Notes: generated by a model from the letters alone, not told the origin. 64,000 bases of DNA from Heterorhizobium halophytocola (GCF_017873095.1 NZ_JAGGJU010000002.1:186001-250000); one strand, 5' to 3'. Positions 18,902 to 28,298 are shown, counted from the stretch's first letter. Numbers and translations: made by a program.

Positions 18902-18915
18902 TTAGTGTAAACTAA
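18902..18915. promoter_or_regulatory. inverted repeat between ectR-like and ectA (candidate MarR operator)
   Basis: TTAGT and ACTAA arms flank GTAA in the most AT-rich part of the 284-base divergent region. Size and symmetry suit a MarR dimer. It lies about 95 bases upstream of the MarR gene start and 175 bases before ectA. Confidence 0.45.
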
Positions 18916-19090
18916 GGATAATGACCGAGATATCTATCTACAACTTTTTTATTTCGGATTTCGCCCAATGCTGAATCGCTAGAGAAATAGGAGAAAGAGC
19001 GGCATTTGCGCTGTTTTCTTTTCAACCTTGTGACAGTCTAGGGCAGATGCGGCTGTTGACATTTAGTTCGTCAAAGATAACGATCAGGCC

Positions 19091-19651
19091 ATGATTTACG
19101 GTAACGCAGCCCTGAAAGACACCGGATCGCAGCAATCCGATGCACCCATCCTGTTTCGACGTCCCCGCTCCGAAGACGGCCATAGCGTCTGGGAGCTGAT
19201 CAGCGCGACCGCCGCGCTCGATGACAATTCGTCCTATTGCAATTTGCTGCAGTGCAGCCACTTCGCCTCCACCTGCGCGGTGGCGGAGAGGGACGGTGCG
19301 ATTGTCGGCTGGCTATCGGGCTATGTGCCCCCCGACCGCGAAGACACGCTGTTCGTCTGGCAGGTCTGCGTCGGATCGCAGGCCCGCGGGCAGGGCGTCG
19401 CCAGCCGGCTGATCGGCGCGGTGCTCGCCCGCCCCTCATCGAGCCGCATCCGCTATGTGGAATGCACCATCACCCAGCAAAACACCGCGTCATGGAGGCT
19501 TTTCGGCTCCGTGGCACGGACCCTCCGGACGCAGCTTTCGAAGGCCGAGTATTTCCGGAAGGACATTCATTTCAAGGGGACCCATGACAGCGAGCTGGCT
19601 GTCACGATCGGTCCCTTCCGACGCGAACAGGTCGCAGCGCTCAAGGCGTAG
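19091..19651 (+). CDS. ectA: L-2,4-diaminobutyrate acetyltransferase EctA
   Basis: GNAT acetyltransferase (186 aa) making N-gamma-acetyl-2,4-diaminobutyrate from acetyl-CoA, the second step of ectoine synthesis. Seen: FRRPRSEDGHSVWELI at the start, SSYCNLLQCSHFASTCAVAE, and the acetyl-CoA loop QARGQGVASRLI; the TITQQNTASWRLFGSVAR stretch is characteristic of EctA. First gene of ectABCD-ask, 55 bases from ectB. Confidence 0.96.
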   Translation: MIYGNAALKDTGSQQSDAPILFRRPRSEDGHSVWELISATAALDDNSSYCNLLQCSHFASTCAVAERDGAIVGWLSGYVPPDREDTLFVWQVCVGSQARGQGVASRLIGAVLARPSSSRIRYVECTITQQNTASWRLFGSVARTLRTQLSKAEYFRKDIHFKGTHDSELAVTIGPFRREQVAALKA

Positions 19652-19706
19652 CCGTCCGATCGCCGTTCATCACCGATTACTTCAAACAAGTCCGGAGAGG
19701 CGCTCC

Positions 19707-20996
19707 ATGAACACGTCCAACAATACCACCCGCCTGGCGACCTTCGAACGCGTCGAGAGCCAGGTTCGATCCTATTCGCGCAGCTTTCCCAAAATGTTCG
19801 ACCGCGCCGTCGGCGCAACGATCTTTGACGACAAGGGGCGCGCCTATACCGACTTCCTGGCCGGCTGCTCGAGCCTCAACTACGGCCACAACCAGCCCGA
19901 TCTGAAGGCCGCCCTGATCGACTACATCTCCGCCGACGGGATTGCCCACGGGCTCGACATGTTCACCCGGGCCAAGGAGAAATTCCTGGCAAGCTTCGAG
20001 CGCCACATCCTGACGCCGCGCGGGCTCGACTACCAGGTGCAGTTCACCGGGCCGACGGGTGCCAATGCCGTGGAAGCCGCGCTCAAGCTGGCGCGCAAGG
20101 CGACCGGGCGCGACAATGTCATTGCCTTTACCAACGGCTTTCATGGCGTGACCCTCGGAGCCCTGGCGGCCACCGGCAACGGCAAGCACCGCCAGGGCGC
20201 CGCAACGCCGCTTTCCGGCGTGACCCGCGCGGCCTTCGACGGCTATTACGGGCCGGACGTCAATACGGCCGACATGCTGGAGCGCCAGTTGTCCGACCCT
20301 TCCAGCGGCATGGATGCGCCGGCGGCGATCCTGGTCGAGACGGTGCAGGGCGAGGGGGGGCTCAACGCCGCCTCGGCGGAATGGCTGCGCCAGATCGAGG
20401 CGATCGCCCGCCGTCACGGTGCGCTGTTCATTATCGATGACATCCAGGCCGGTTGCGGGCGCACCGGCGGCTTCTTCTCCTTCGACGGTATGGGGCTGAC
20501 CCCGGATATTGTCACCATGGCCAAGTCGCTTTCCGGCATGGGCCTGCCGCTTGCGGTCACCCTGATCAAGCCGGAATACGACACCTGGAAGCCGGCCGAG
20601 CACAATGGCACCTTCCGCGGCAACAACCATGCCTTCATCACGGCTGCCGCCGCCCTTGAGACATTCTGGGCCGATGGCGGTTTCGAGGCCGAGGTCGCCA
20701 GGAAGGCCGCTTACCTGAGCGAACGTCTGGAGGCCATCGCCGATGCCCATGGCTTGCGCACCAAGGGACGCGGCATGATGCAGGGTGTCGAAACGCAAGG
20801 CGGCGAACAGGCGCAAGCAATCTGCAAGCTGTGCTTCGACAAGGGCCTGATCATCGAGGCCTCGGGCAGCTTCGACGAAGTCGTCAAGATTCTTGCCCCG
20901 CTTACCATATCCCAGAAACAGCTCGCAGCCGGGCTCGACATCGTGGACGCCGCCTTCGGCGCGGTCCTCGGTTCGCAACTGGCCGCAGCCGAATAA
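19707..20996 (+). CDS. ectB: diaminobutyrate--2-oxoglutarate transaminase EctB
   Basis: Class-III PLP aminotransferase (429 aa) converting aspartate semialdehyde to 2,4-diaminobutyrate with glutamate. The ATG at 19707 has GGAGAGG upstream; longer in-frame sequence overlaps ectA and is not coding. Seen: FIIDDIQAGCGRTGGFFSF with the PLP-contacting Asp and Gln, and the PLP lysine in MAKSLSGMGLPLA (Lys273). N-terminal ERVESQVRSYSRSFP is typical of EctB. Confidence 0.97.
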   Translation: MNTSNNTTRLATFERVESQVRSYSRSFPKMFDRAVGATIFDDKGRAYTDFLAGCSSLNYGHNQPDLKAALIDYISADGIAHGLDMFTRAKEKFLASFERHILTPRGLDYQVQFTGPTGANAVEAALKLARKATGRDNVIAFTNGFHGVTLGALAATGNGKHRQGAATPLSGVTRAAFDGYYGPDVNTADMLERQLSDPSSGMDAPAAILVETVQGEGGLNAASAEWLRQIEAIARRHGALFIIDDIQAGCGRTGGFFSFDGMGLTPDIVTMAKSLSGMGLPLAVTLIKPEYDTWKPAEHNGTFRGNNHAFITAAAALETFWADGGFEAEVARKAAYLSERLEAIADAHGLRTKGRGMMQGVETQGGEQAQAICKLCFDKGLIIEASGSFDEVVKILAPLTISQKQLAAGLDIVDAAFGAVLGSQLAAAE

Positions 20997-21008
20997 AGGA
21001 GAATACGA

Positions 21009-21401
21009 ATGATTGTCAGAGATTTGGAAAACGCCCGCAGCACCGACCGCCTGGTAACGTCGCACGGCTGGGACAGCACCCGGCTGTTGCTCGCCGGCGA
21101 CGACATGGGTTTCAGCTTTCACATCACCCGGATCTTCGAAAACACCAGCCATGTGTTCGAATACAAGCACCATTTCGAATGCGTCTACTGCGTCTCGGGC
21201 GAAGGCACGATCGAGGAGCTGGAGACCGGCAAGGTGCACGAGATCCGTCCGGGCGTGATGTATGCGCTGAACCTGCATGATCGTCATCGCCTGTCCGCCA
21301 GGAGCGAGATGGTGATGGCCTGCTGCTTCAATCCGCCGGTGAGCGGCCAGGAAGTGCACCGCGAGGATGGCTCCTATGCCCCTGCGGCCGAACATGCCTG
21401 A
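21009..21401 (+). CDS. ectC: ectoine synthase EctC
   Basis: Cupin of 130 aa closing the ring of N-gamma-acetyldiaminobutyrate to ectoine. Seen: [54 protein letters not shown] and [17 protein letters not shown], which hold the metal-binding Glu, Tyr and His of the family. AAGGAG precedes the start, 12 bases after ectB. Confidence 0.97.
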   Translation: MIVRDLENARSTDRLVTSHGWDSTRLLLAGDDMGFSFHITRIFENTSHVFEYKHHFECVYCVSGEGTIEELETGKVHEIRPGVMYALNLHDRHRLSARSEMVMACCFNPPVSGQEVHREDGSYAPAAEHA

Positions 21402-21440
21402 GCCCTCCGGATTCCAAACCAAACCACGAAAGGCGAAGTC

Positions 21441-22370
21441 ATGAACATGCACGCCCTGAATACCGCCAACCAGGATGTCTATCCGACACGACTACCGCAG
21501 GAGCAGTGGATGGAGCGCCGCGACCCCACCGTCTGGGGCAAGTGGACGCCCGAAGCTCCCCTGACCGAGGCGCAGACCAAGGCCTTCGAACAGAACGGCT
21601 ATCTCATTCTGAACGACGTCTTCAGCGATGAAGAGGTGAGCGCGCTGCAGCAGGAGTCCGCCAGCATGCGCGCCGGCGGCGCCGATCTGGCGCCGGAAAA
21701 CCTGATCACCGAGCCCGGCTCCGACGAGGTGCGCACGATCTTTCGGCTCGATGAGCAGAACGCCCTGTTCGACCGGCTGGCGCGCGACAGCCGCATTGCC
21801 GGCCGCGTGCGCTACCTGCTCGACGACGAGGTCTATCTGCACCAGTCGCGCCTGAACTACAAACCGGGCTTCACCGGCAAGGAGTTCTACTGGCATTCCG
21901 ATTTCGAGACCTGGCATGCGGAAGACGGCATGCCGCGCATGCGCGCCATCTCGGCGTCGGTGCTCCTGACCGACAACGACGCGCTGAACGGTCCGCTGAT
22001 GCTGATGCCCGGCTCGCACCAGACCTTCGTCGCCTGCGCCGGCGAGACGCCGGACAACAATCACCAGACCTCGCTGAAGAAGCAGGAAATCGGCGTGCCG
22101 TCGCATGACAGCCTGAGCAGGATGGCGGACAAGTTCGGCATCGATTATGCGGCGGGTCGCGCCGGAACCGTGATCCTGTTCGACTGCAACACGCTGCACG
22201 GTTCGAACGGCAACATCACCCCGTTCCCGCGCTCCAATGCCTTCTTCGTCTACAATGCCTGGAGCAATCGTGTGGTCTCGCCGTTTGCCGCCAAGGCGCC
22301 ACGACCGGCATTCCTGAGCTCGCGCGACGCGGAACATCCGATCGCCATCGAGAGCGGCAACATGGCCTGA
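21441..22370 (+). CDS. ectD: ectoine hydroxylase EctD
   Basis: Fe(II)/2-oxoglutarate dioxygenase (309 aa) making 5-hydroxyectoine. Iron ligands are visible as His152 and Asp154 in FYWHSDFETWH and His253 in LHGSNGNITPFPR; FYWHSDFETWHAEDGMPRMR is the EctD signature helix. Its presence in the operon means the cell can make both ectoine and hydroxyectoine. Confidence 0.96.
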   Translation: MNMHALNTANQDVYPTRLPQEQWMERRDPTVWGKWTPEAPLTEAQTKAFEQNGYLILNDVFSDEEVSALQQESASMRAGGADLAPENLITEPGSDEVRTIFRLDEQNALFDRLARDSRIAGRVRYLLDDEVYLHQSRLNYKPGFTGKEFYWHSDFETWHAEDGMPRMRAISASVLLTDNDALNGPLMLMPGSHQTFVACAGETPDNNHQTSLKKQEIGVPSHDSLSRMADKFGIDYAAGRAGTVILFDCNTLHGSNGNITPFPRSNAFFVYNAWSNRVVSPFAAKAPRPAFLSSRDAEHPIAIESGNMA

Positions 22371-22411
22371 GGCCGCCGCTTTCACCGGAACACAGACAGC
22401 AGAATGCGGCG

Positions 22412-22431
22412 CCCTTCTTATAAAGGAAGGG
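22412..22431 (+). other. hairpin between ectD and ask
   Basis: CCCTTC and GAAGGG form a 6-pair stem around TTATAAAG in the 77-base spacer. No T-run follows, so it is not a terminator. It could tune the amount of aspartokinase relative to EctABCD by mRNA processing. Confidence 0.35.
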
Positions 22432-22447
22432 AGCTGCGGGAGAACGC

Positions 22448-23905
22448 ATGACCGACACCAAATTTGCCCACACCGTCGAGAAGATCGGCGGGACCTCCAT
22501 GTCGCGCACGGCCGAATTGCTCGATACGGTCCTCAAGGGGAACCGCAAGGGGCCGGCGCTCTACAACCGGATCTTCGTGGTGTCGGCCTATGCGGGAATT
22601 ACCGATGCGCTGCTGGAACACAAGAAGTCCGGCGAGCCCGGCGTCTATTCGCTGTTTGCCCGTGCCGAGGGCGGTTGGGCCTGGGGCGATGCGCTGACGG
22701 GCGTGCTCGAGCGCATGTATGCGCTGAACAGGGCCATCTTCAGTGATGACATGGCCTGTCGCACGGCCGACCAGTTCGTCCGCGAACGGGTCGAGGGTGT
22801 GCGGTCTTGTCTGATCGACCTGACCCGGCTGTGTTCGTTCGGACATTTCCAGCTGGAGCAGCATCTGCTGAGCGTGCGCGAGATGCTCTCCTCGCTGGGC
22901 GAGGCACAGTCGGCATTCAACACCAGCCTTCTGCTGGATCTCGCCGGCGTGAACGCCCGGTTCGTCGATTTGACGGGATGGCGCGAAGACCGGCAGTTGA
23001 CGCTGGACGAAACGATTGCGCAGGCCTTTGCCGATGTCGACCCGAGCCGCGAGTTGCCGATCGTCACCGGATATGCCCAATGCAGCGAAGTGCTGATGGG
23101 CACGTATGACCGGGGTTACAGCGAGGTGACGCTGTCGCGGCTGGCCGTCGTCACCGGCGCACGCGAGGCGATCATTCACAAGGAATTCCACCTGTCGTCG
23201 GCCGATCCGAACGTGGTCGGCGCCGATGTGGTCCGCGTCATCGGCGAGACGAATTACGACGTCGCCGACCAGCTGTCGAACATGGGGATGGAAGCCATCC
23301 ACCCGCGGGCCGCCAAGGGCCTGCGCCAGGCCGGCATACCGCTGCGCGTCAAGAATGCCTTCGAGCCGGAGCACGACGGAACGCTGATCCGCGCCGACCT
23401 CGATGCGCCGACGCCACAGGTCGAGATCATCACCGGCCTGAAAAATGTCTATGCCTTCGAATTTCACGACCCGGACATGGTCGGCGTGAAGGGCTATGAT
23501 GCCAAGATCCTCGACGCCCTGCGGCGGCACAAGATCTGGATCATTTCCAAGACCTCCAACGCCAATACCATCACGCATTTTCTCAAAGGATCGATGCAGG
23601 CGGTCAAGCGGGTGGAGGCGGATCTTTCCGACGCCTTTCCAAGCGCCGAGATCCAGCTGCGCAAGGTATCGCTGGTCTCGGCGATCGGACGCAATCTGGG
23701 GGATGCGGCCGTGCTGACAAAAGCCATTGGCGTGCTGGCCGCCGCCGGCATCCAGCCGCTCGGCGTCAACGACCTGATCCGCAAGGTGGACCTGCAGGTC
23801 ATCGTCGATCCCGCCGATTTCGAAGCCACGCTTTCGGCCCTGCACAAGGGCCTGATCGAAGATCGCACGTCGGCTGGCCAAGCGCCCTTGCACGCCGCCG
23901 CCTAA
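22448..23905 (+). CDS. ask: aspartate kinase, ectoine-pathway type (Ask_ect)
   Basis: Aspartokinase of 485 aa supplying aspartyl phosphate for ectoine synthesis. Seen: N-terminal HTVEKIGGTSMSR (kinase KxGGTS motif), ATP/aspartate-site stretch FHLSSADPNVVGADVVRVIGETNYDVADQLSNMGMEAIHP, and C-terminal ACT-type regulatory region (VSLVSAIGRNLGD). Clustering with ectABCD is typical for the specialised, feedback-insensitive form; insensitivity itself cannot be read here. Confidence 0.93.
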   Translation: MTDTKFAHTVEKIGGTSMSRTAELLDTVLKGNRKGPALYNRIFVVSAYAGITDALLEHKKSGEPGVYSLFARAEGGWAWGDALTGVLERMYALNRAIFSDDMACRTADQFVRERVEGVRSCLIDLTRLCSFGHFQLEQHLLSVREMLSSLGEAQSAFNTSLLLDLAGVNARFVDLTGWREDRQLTLDETIAQAFADVDPSRELPIVTGYAQCSEVLMGTYDRGYSEVTLSRLAVVTGAREAIIHKEFHLSSADPNVVGADVVRVIGETNYDVADQLSNMGMEAIHPRAAKGLRQAGIPLRVKNAFEPEHDGTLIRADLDAPTPQVEIITGLKNVYAFEFHDPDMVGVKGYDAKILDALRRHKIWIISKTSNANTITHFLKGSMQAVKRVEADLSDAFPSAEIQLRKVSLVSAIGRNLGDAAVLTKAIGVLAAAGIQPLGVNDLIRKVDLQVIVDPADFEATLSALHKGLIEDRTSAGQAPLHAAA

Positions 23906-24092
23906 GAGGGACAAGCCGACGGGTCCTTTGCGCGCGGAGCGGCTGGCGTCGTCTGCGACGAGATCTTGACGGGAGCAATGCCGGCGGGCGAGAAGCTGCA
24001 GCCGGCGATGACGCAAGGCGGCAGCTCCTCGGGGGGGCATCCGGTTTCTCGCATCCCCCAAGGTTCGAGACGCGGGCGAGAGCGGATCGCGG

Positions 24093-24626
24093 TCAGCGGG
24101 CCGGGGGAAATTCGAGCTTGCGAACATCGTAGCCGAGTTCGCTTGCCTTTCGGATCATGCGCTGGAGCTTGGCCTTGGAGGGGACCTTCCGGGCGTAGAT
24201 CCAGAGGTCGCTCATCGAGGGATTGGCGCTGATGAACCAAGACTTGTCCGGTGCCTTGTAGAGCACCCAGTAGTTGAACGTGATCAGCAGCGGGTAGCGG
24301 ACCCGCATCTTGGCGTTGGTGGACCCGAAGTCCTGGATCTTGCCGACACCTTTAACCGTCTTCAGCCGGCCGTTGGGCGTGTCGACGTGACAACCATCCT
24401 CGACCAGAACCTGATCCGGCGTCTTGCCCTGCCGGTAGGTCGAATATCCCGCGACACAGCCATTGGTCAGAAACATCGGCGTCCTGCCGATCTCCAGCCA
24501 TGTCCCGCGATAGTGGTCCTGACCGACCTTGACCACCTTGGGCGCAGCAGATGCGGTGGCGGCTGCGCCGAGAAAGACGATGGCCAGCAGAAGAACCCGG
24601 CCTGCGAAGCTGATAGACTTTTCCAT
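24093..24626 (-). CDS. lipocalin-family secreted protein (Blc-like)
   Basis: 177 aa with a Sec signal (LLLAIVFLGAAATASA). The stretch YRGTWLEIGRTPMFLTNGCVAGYSTY matches the lipocalin GxW motif and following strand of bacterial Blc, including the Cys; the middle carries DGCHVDTPNGRLKTVKG. Blc is normally a lipoprotein, but no lipobox cysteine is seen here, so this form is probably soluble in the periplasm. Ligand unknown. Transcribed convergently to the ectoine operon and divergently from the LysR gene. Confidence 0.82.
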   Translation of the reverse strand: MEKSISFAGRVLLLAIVFLGAAATASAAPKVVKVGQDHYRGTWLEIGRTPMFLTNGCVAGYSTYRQGKTPDQVLVEDGCHVDTPNGRLKTVKGVGKIQDFGSTNAKMRVRYPLLITFNYWVLYKAPDKSWFISANPSMSDLWIYARKVPSKAKLQRMIRKASELGYDVRKLEFPPAR

Positions 24627-24889
24627 GAAGACCTCCCGTTTCGAGGTAAATTAGGAAAATTTCATTCACCGCCAAGGTTCACGCGTGGAATAGCCGCGCG
24701 ATTTGTCGATCTCGGGTGCCCTGCATGCAGGATTACGGGGATCGATGATATCAGAAACGCCCTGACGCTCCGGCATGATCGGTGTGTAACGCAGACGCTC
24801 CGTTGCGAGCGCGCGACAGTTCCATTTACGATGCCTGGCGGGGACATGCCCGGCGACCGCATGGCAAAGGCAAACAGGAGGTGCGCGCG

Positions 24890-25795
24890 ATGGCGCTGGA
24901 GATCAGGCACTGGCGGGCCTTTGCCACGGCGGCCGAAACCCTGCATTTCGGGCTCGCCGCCGAGCGGCTGGGCCTCACGCAACCAGCGCTCAGCCAGCTG
25001 ATCAAGACGCTGGAGGATGCCTTCAATGTCCGTCTCTTCGACCGTTCGCGCCGCCGCGTCAGCCTGACCGAGGCCGGCCGCACCATGCTGCCGGAGGCGC
25101 AGGCGGTGCTGAGCCAGAGCCGGCGGGCCGAACGGCTGGGGCTGGTCGCCGGGCGCAGTTCCAGCCGGACCTTGGCGATCGGCTATGTCGGCTCTGCGGC
25201 GCTGCATCCGCTGTTTACCCGGCTGATCGGCCGACTGACCGCCATCCGCCCCGAATTGATCCTGAGGCTCGACCAGTCGGCGGTAACCAAGCAGATCGCC
25301 CAGGTGCGCGACCACAATCTCGATATCGGCATTATCCGCTCGCCGATGCCGGCGCTCGATCCGGCCATTGCGACGCTGTCTCTGGAGCGGGAGGCCATGG
25401 TGCTGGCGATTGCCAGGAACAACATCCATGCGGCCGGGGAGGGGCCCTGCGACCTCTCAGACTTTTCCGAGGAGCCCTTTCTGCAATATCGCCAGCAGGA
25501 GGGCGGCGGGCTCTATCTCCTGACGCAGAGCGCCTGCGAACGCGCCGGCTTCCAGCCGCAGATCTCGCAGACGGTGCCGCAGATCGCCACCATGCTGGCA
25601 CTGGTCGGTGCCGGGCTCGGGGTGGCGCTGGTGCCGGAATCGGCATCGCGGCTCGGCATGCCCGGCGTCGTCTGCCGGGCGCTGCGCGACCCTGTGGTCA
25701 CCGACTTCAACCTGATCTACCGTCGGGCCGATACGGCACCGGCGCTGCGCGAGGCGCTGAAGGCCGCGCGCTCGATCCATAAGGCCAGCTTATGA
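24890..25795 (+). CDS. LysR-family transcriptional regulator
   Basis: 301 aa with one N-terminal HTH (LGLAAERLGLTQPALSQLIKTLEDAFNVRLFDRSRRRVSLTEAG near residues 20-62) and a co-inducer domain with the VGAGLGVALVPES element near the C-terminus. ATG at 24890 follows CAGGAGGTG. It precedes the amino-acid-type ABC operon in the same direction with a 176-base gap and is its likely regulator. Confidence 0.9.
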   Translation: MALEIRHWRAFATAAETLHFGLAAERLGLTQPALSQLIKTLEDAFNVRLFDRSRRRVSLTEAGRTMLPEAQAVLSQSRRAERLGLVAGRSSSRTLAIGYVGSAALHPLFTRLIGRLTAIRPELILRLDQSAVTKQIAQVRDHNLDIGIIRSPMPALDPAIATLSLEREAMVLAIARNNIHAAGEGPCDLSDFSEEPFLQYRQQEGGGLYLLTQSACERAGFQPQISQTVPQIATMLALVGAGLGVALVPESASRLGMPGVVCRALRDPVVTDFNLIYRRADTAPALREALKAARSIHKASL

Positions 25796-25879
25796 TATTC
25801 GCGCTTCCACGCTATTGGTTGCGTCTGGAGATGGCGTAGGTTCTGGGCGTCGCCCGTATTTTCGCGGAGAGGAGCCGCC

Positions 25880-25938
25880 GCGGACGTATTGCTTCGCCGG
25901 TAAGGCGCAGGTCAGCCTGACCCTTACCGGCCGTCCGC
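25880..25938 (+). promoter_or_regulatory. structured leader upstream of the amino-acid-type ABC operon
   Basis: GCCGGTAAGG (25896) pairs perfectly with CCTTACCGGC (25922), and an outer stem GCGGACG (25880) pairs with CGTCCGC (25932). The inner loop contains the small palindrome GTCAGCCTGAC. It ends about 34 bases before the binding-protein ATG. It could be a two-part operator or an RNA element; no known riboswitch class was recognised and there is no terminator T-run. Confidence 0.45.
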
Positions 25939-25971
25939 AAAGACCATGTTTCCAGAGGAGGAGATTCCATC

Positions 25972-26796
25972 ATGAAGCCCCTAGCCAAAGCCGCCCTGCT
26001 GGCCCTGGCCGTCACCCTGCCGGCGAGTTTCGCGCTGGCCGACGACGCCAAGACCGTGAAAACCGTTAATCCCGGCCAGTTGACGGTCGCCTACCGCACC
26101 GACGACCGGCCGGTCTCGTTCATCGATCCGCAAGGCAAGCCCGCGGGCTTCCTCGTCGAATTCTGCACCGCGGTCGCCGACAAGCTCGGCCTCAAGGTCC
26201 AGTATGTGGCAACCGATTTCGCCAGCATGGTGCCGGCGGTCCGCAACAACCGCTATGACACGGCCGCCTTCCAGACGCTGGTAACGCCCGAGCGCGAAAA
26301 GGTCGTCGATTTCACCAAGGCGGTCGGCTATTCGCAGGCGCGTCTCGTCTCGCGCAAGGATGCCGCGATCGACAAGGTCGACGGCGCCAAGGACAAGTCG
26401 GTCGCCATCACCCGCGGCAGCGCCCTGATCCCCAAGCTGCAGGACCTGGCGCCCGGTGTCGAGGTGCGCGAATTCCCGAACATTGCCGCCAGCCTCAACG
26501 CGCTGCTCGCCAAGCAGGTCGATGGCCTGTTTACCGGTCTGACCACCGCCACCCATCTGGTCGAACAGCACAAGGAGCTGACCGCATCCCAGATGGTGAC
26601 GACCGGCGAGGCGGCCTTTCCGGTTTCCAAGGACAATCCGGAGCTGAAGGCGGCGCTCGATGACGCGATCACCGGCCTGATGAAGGACGGCACCTTCACC
26701 AAGATGTTCGTCAAATGGTACCCGGCCTCCGTGCGCATTCCCGACCAGCTCTACAGCGACTATCCGGGCATGCCGCAGCAGCCGGCCGAGAAGTAA
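25972..26796 (+). CDS. polar amino acid-type ABC transporter substrate-binding protein
   Basis: Family-3 solute-binding protein, 274 aa. Sec signal ends at ASFALA; mature part has the family pattern GQLTVAYRTDDRPVSFIDPQGKPAGFLVEFCTAVADKLGLKVQYV. GAGGAGGAG ribosome site upstream. Forms an operon with one permease, one ATPase and a lyase. Ligand class (amino acid or related amine) is from the family; the actual ligand may be the lyase substrate. Confidence 0.9.
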   Translation: MKPLAKAALLALAVTLPASFALADDAKTVKTVNPGQLTVAYRTDDRPVSFIDPQGKPAGFLVEFCTAVADKLGLKVQYVATDFASMVPAVRNNRYDTAAFQTLVTPEREKVVDFTKAVGYSQARLVSRKDAAIDKVDGAKDKSVAITRGSALIPKLQDLAPGVEVREFPNIAASLNALLAKQVDGLFTGLTTATHLVEQHKELTASQMVTTGEAAFPVSKDNPELKAALDDAITGLMKDGTFTKMFVKWYPASVRIPDQLYSDYPGMPQQPAEK

Positions 26797-26811
26797 GGAC
26801 AGGTTGGCAGG

Positions 26812-27540
26812 ATGTTCGAGGGACTGATCAGAATACAGCAGACTTTCTTCGATCCGGTGGAGATCGGACGGGTGATGCCGCAGCTCCTGCGCGTGGGATT
26901 GCCCAACACGATCCTGCTGGCGATCGTCGCCAGCATCATCGGCATCATTCTGGGCCTGCTGGTCGCCATGGGGCTGTCGTCACCGCGTCGCTGGCTGAAG
27001 GCGCCTTGCCGTGTTTATGTCGACATCCTGCGCGGTCTCCCGCACATCCTGACGATCTACATCATCGGACAGGGCCTGCCGCTGGCCGGTCTCGCCCTGT
27101 TCGGCAACAACACCTACGCCTATGCGGCGCTGGCGATCGGCCTGATCGAGAGCGGCTACATGGCGGAAATCTTCCGCGCCGGCCTGCAGAGTGTGGAGCG
27201 GGGGCAGATCGAGGCCTCGCGCTCGCTCGGCATGACGTCGATGCAGACCATGCGCTACGTCATCCTGCCGCAAGGCGTCCGTCGGGTGCTGCCGCCGCTG
27301 ACCGGCCAGTTCATCCTGGTGATCAAGGGCACGGCGCTGGTCTTCCTGCTCGGCCTGACCTCCAGCCAGCGCGAGATCTTCTCGATCGCCCAGGATGCGG
27401 CGATCAACGATGCCAATCTCTCGCCGCTGATGGCCGCCGGCATTCTCTATCTGCTGCTGACCGTGCCGATGACCCATCTGGTCAATGCCTGGGAAAGGCG
27501 CATGGGCGTATCTTCGAGGAGGACCACCAGTGAAGACTGA
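26812..27540 (+). CDS. amino acid ABC transporter permease
   Basis: Membrane permease of 242 aa (His/Glu/Gln type). The ABC-contact loop is visible as EIFRAGLQSVERGQIEASRSLGMTSMQTMRYVILPQGVRRVLPP. Only one permease gene is present, suggesting a homodimer. The stop overlaps the GTG start of the ATPase gene. Confidence 0.92.
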   Translation: MFEGLIRIQQTFFDPVEIGRVMPQLLRVGLPNTILLAIVASIIGIILGLLVAMGLSSPRRWLKAPCRVYVDILRGLPHILTIYIIGQGLPLAGLALFGNNTYAYAALAIGLIESGYMAEIFRAGLQSVERGQIEASRSLGMTSMQTMRYVILPQGVRRVLPPLTGQFILVIKGTALVFLLGLTSSQREIFSIAQDAAINDANLSPLMAAGILYLLLTVPMTHLVNAWERRMGVSSRRTTSED

Positions 27541-28273
27541 TCCGAAAGCGGCGGTCCGCTTCATCGACCTCAACAAGTCCTATGGTGCGGTTCATGTCCT
27601 GCACGACATCAATCTCGACGTGCCGGAAGCGACCACCACCTGTATCATCGGCCCGTCCGGCTCGGGCAAGTCGACCCTTTTGCGCTGCACGAACCTGCTG
27701 GAGCGCCCGGAAGCCGGCAAGATCATGATCGGCGACGAGGAGGCAACGGCCAGGGACACCAATATCGACAAGCTGCGCGAGCGCGTGGGCATGGTGTTTC
27801 AGCATTTCTGCCTGTTCAACCATCTCGACGTCATGGACAATGTGACGCTGGCGCTGCGCAAGGTGCGCAAGATGGGCAGGGCACAAGCCGAGGCGCTGGC
27901 CATGGAACAGCTCGATGCGGTGGGTCTGAAGGGTTTCGAACGCCGCCGACCGGCCGATCTTTCCGGCGGCCAACAGCAGCGCGTGGCGATTGCCCGCTCG
28001 CTGGCCATGCAGCCCGCCATCATGTTGTTCGACGAAGCGACCTCTGCGCTCGATCCCGAGCTGGTCAAGGGTGTTCTCGAACTGATGGGCGAGCTTGCCA
28101 AATCGGGCATGACGATGATCGTCGTCACCCACGAGATGCGGTTTGCCCGCGAAGTGGCGGGGCGCCTGGTGTTCATGGACAAGGGCCGGATCGTCGAGCA
28201 GGGACCGCCCGACGAGGTCTTCGACCAGCCGAAGAGCCCCCGTCTCCAGCATTTCCTCAATCAGGTTCTTTGA
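27530..28273 (+). CDS. amino acid ABC transporter ATP-binding protein
   Basis: ABC ATPase of 247 aa. Walker A GPSGSGKSTLLR, Q-loop MVFQHFCLF, signature LSGGQQQRVAIARSLAM and Walker B IMLFDEATSALDPE are all intact; H-loop VVTHEM. GTG at 27530 is preferred: GAGGAGGACC precedes it and it overlaps the permease stop by 11 bases. Confidence 0.93.
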   Translation: MKTDPKAAVRFIDLNKSYGAVHVLHDINLDVPEATTTCIIGPSGSGKSTLLRCTNLLERPEAGKIMIGDEEATARDTNIDKLRERVGMVFQHFCLFNHLDVMDNVTLALRKVRKMGRAQAEALAMEQLDAVGLKGFERRRPADLSGGQQQRVAIARSLAMQPAIMLFDEATSALDPELVKGVLELMGELAKSGMTMIVVTHEMRFAREVAGRLVFMDKGRIVEQGPPDEVFDQPKSPRLQHFLNQVL

Positions 28274-28298
28274 CGCTCCGTCACGAAGGCAGACCGAC

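Noticed and set aside
19056-19061. TTGACA as a -35 box for ectA
   Set aside because: With normal spacing the transcript would start at or inside the ectA start codon, and there is no convincing -10.
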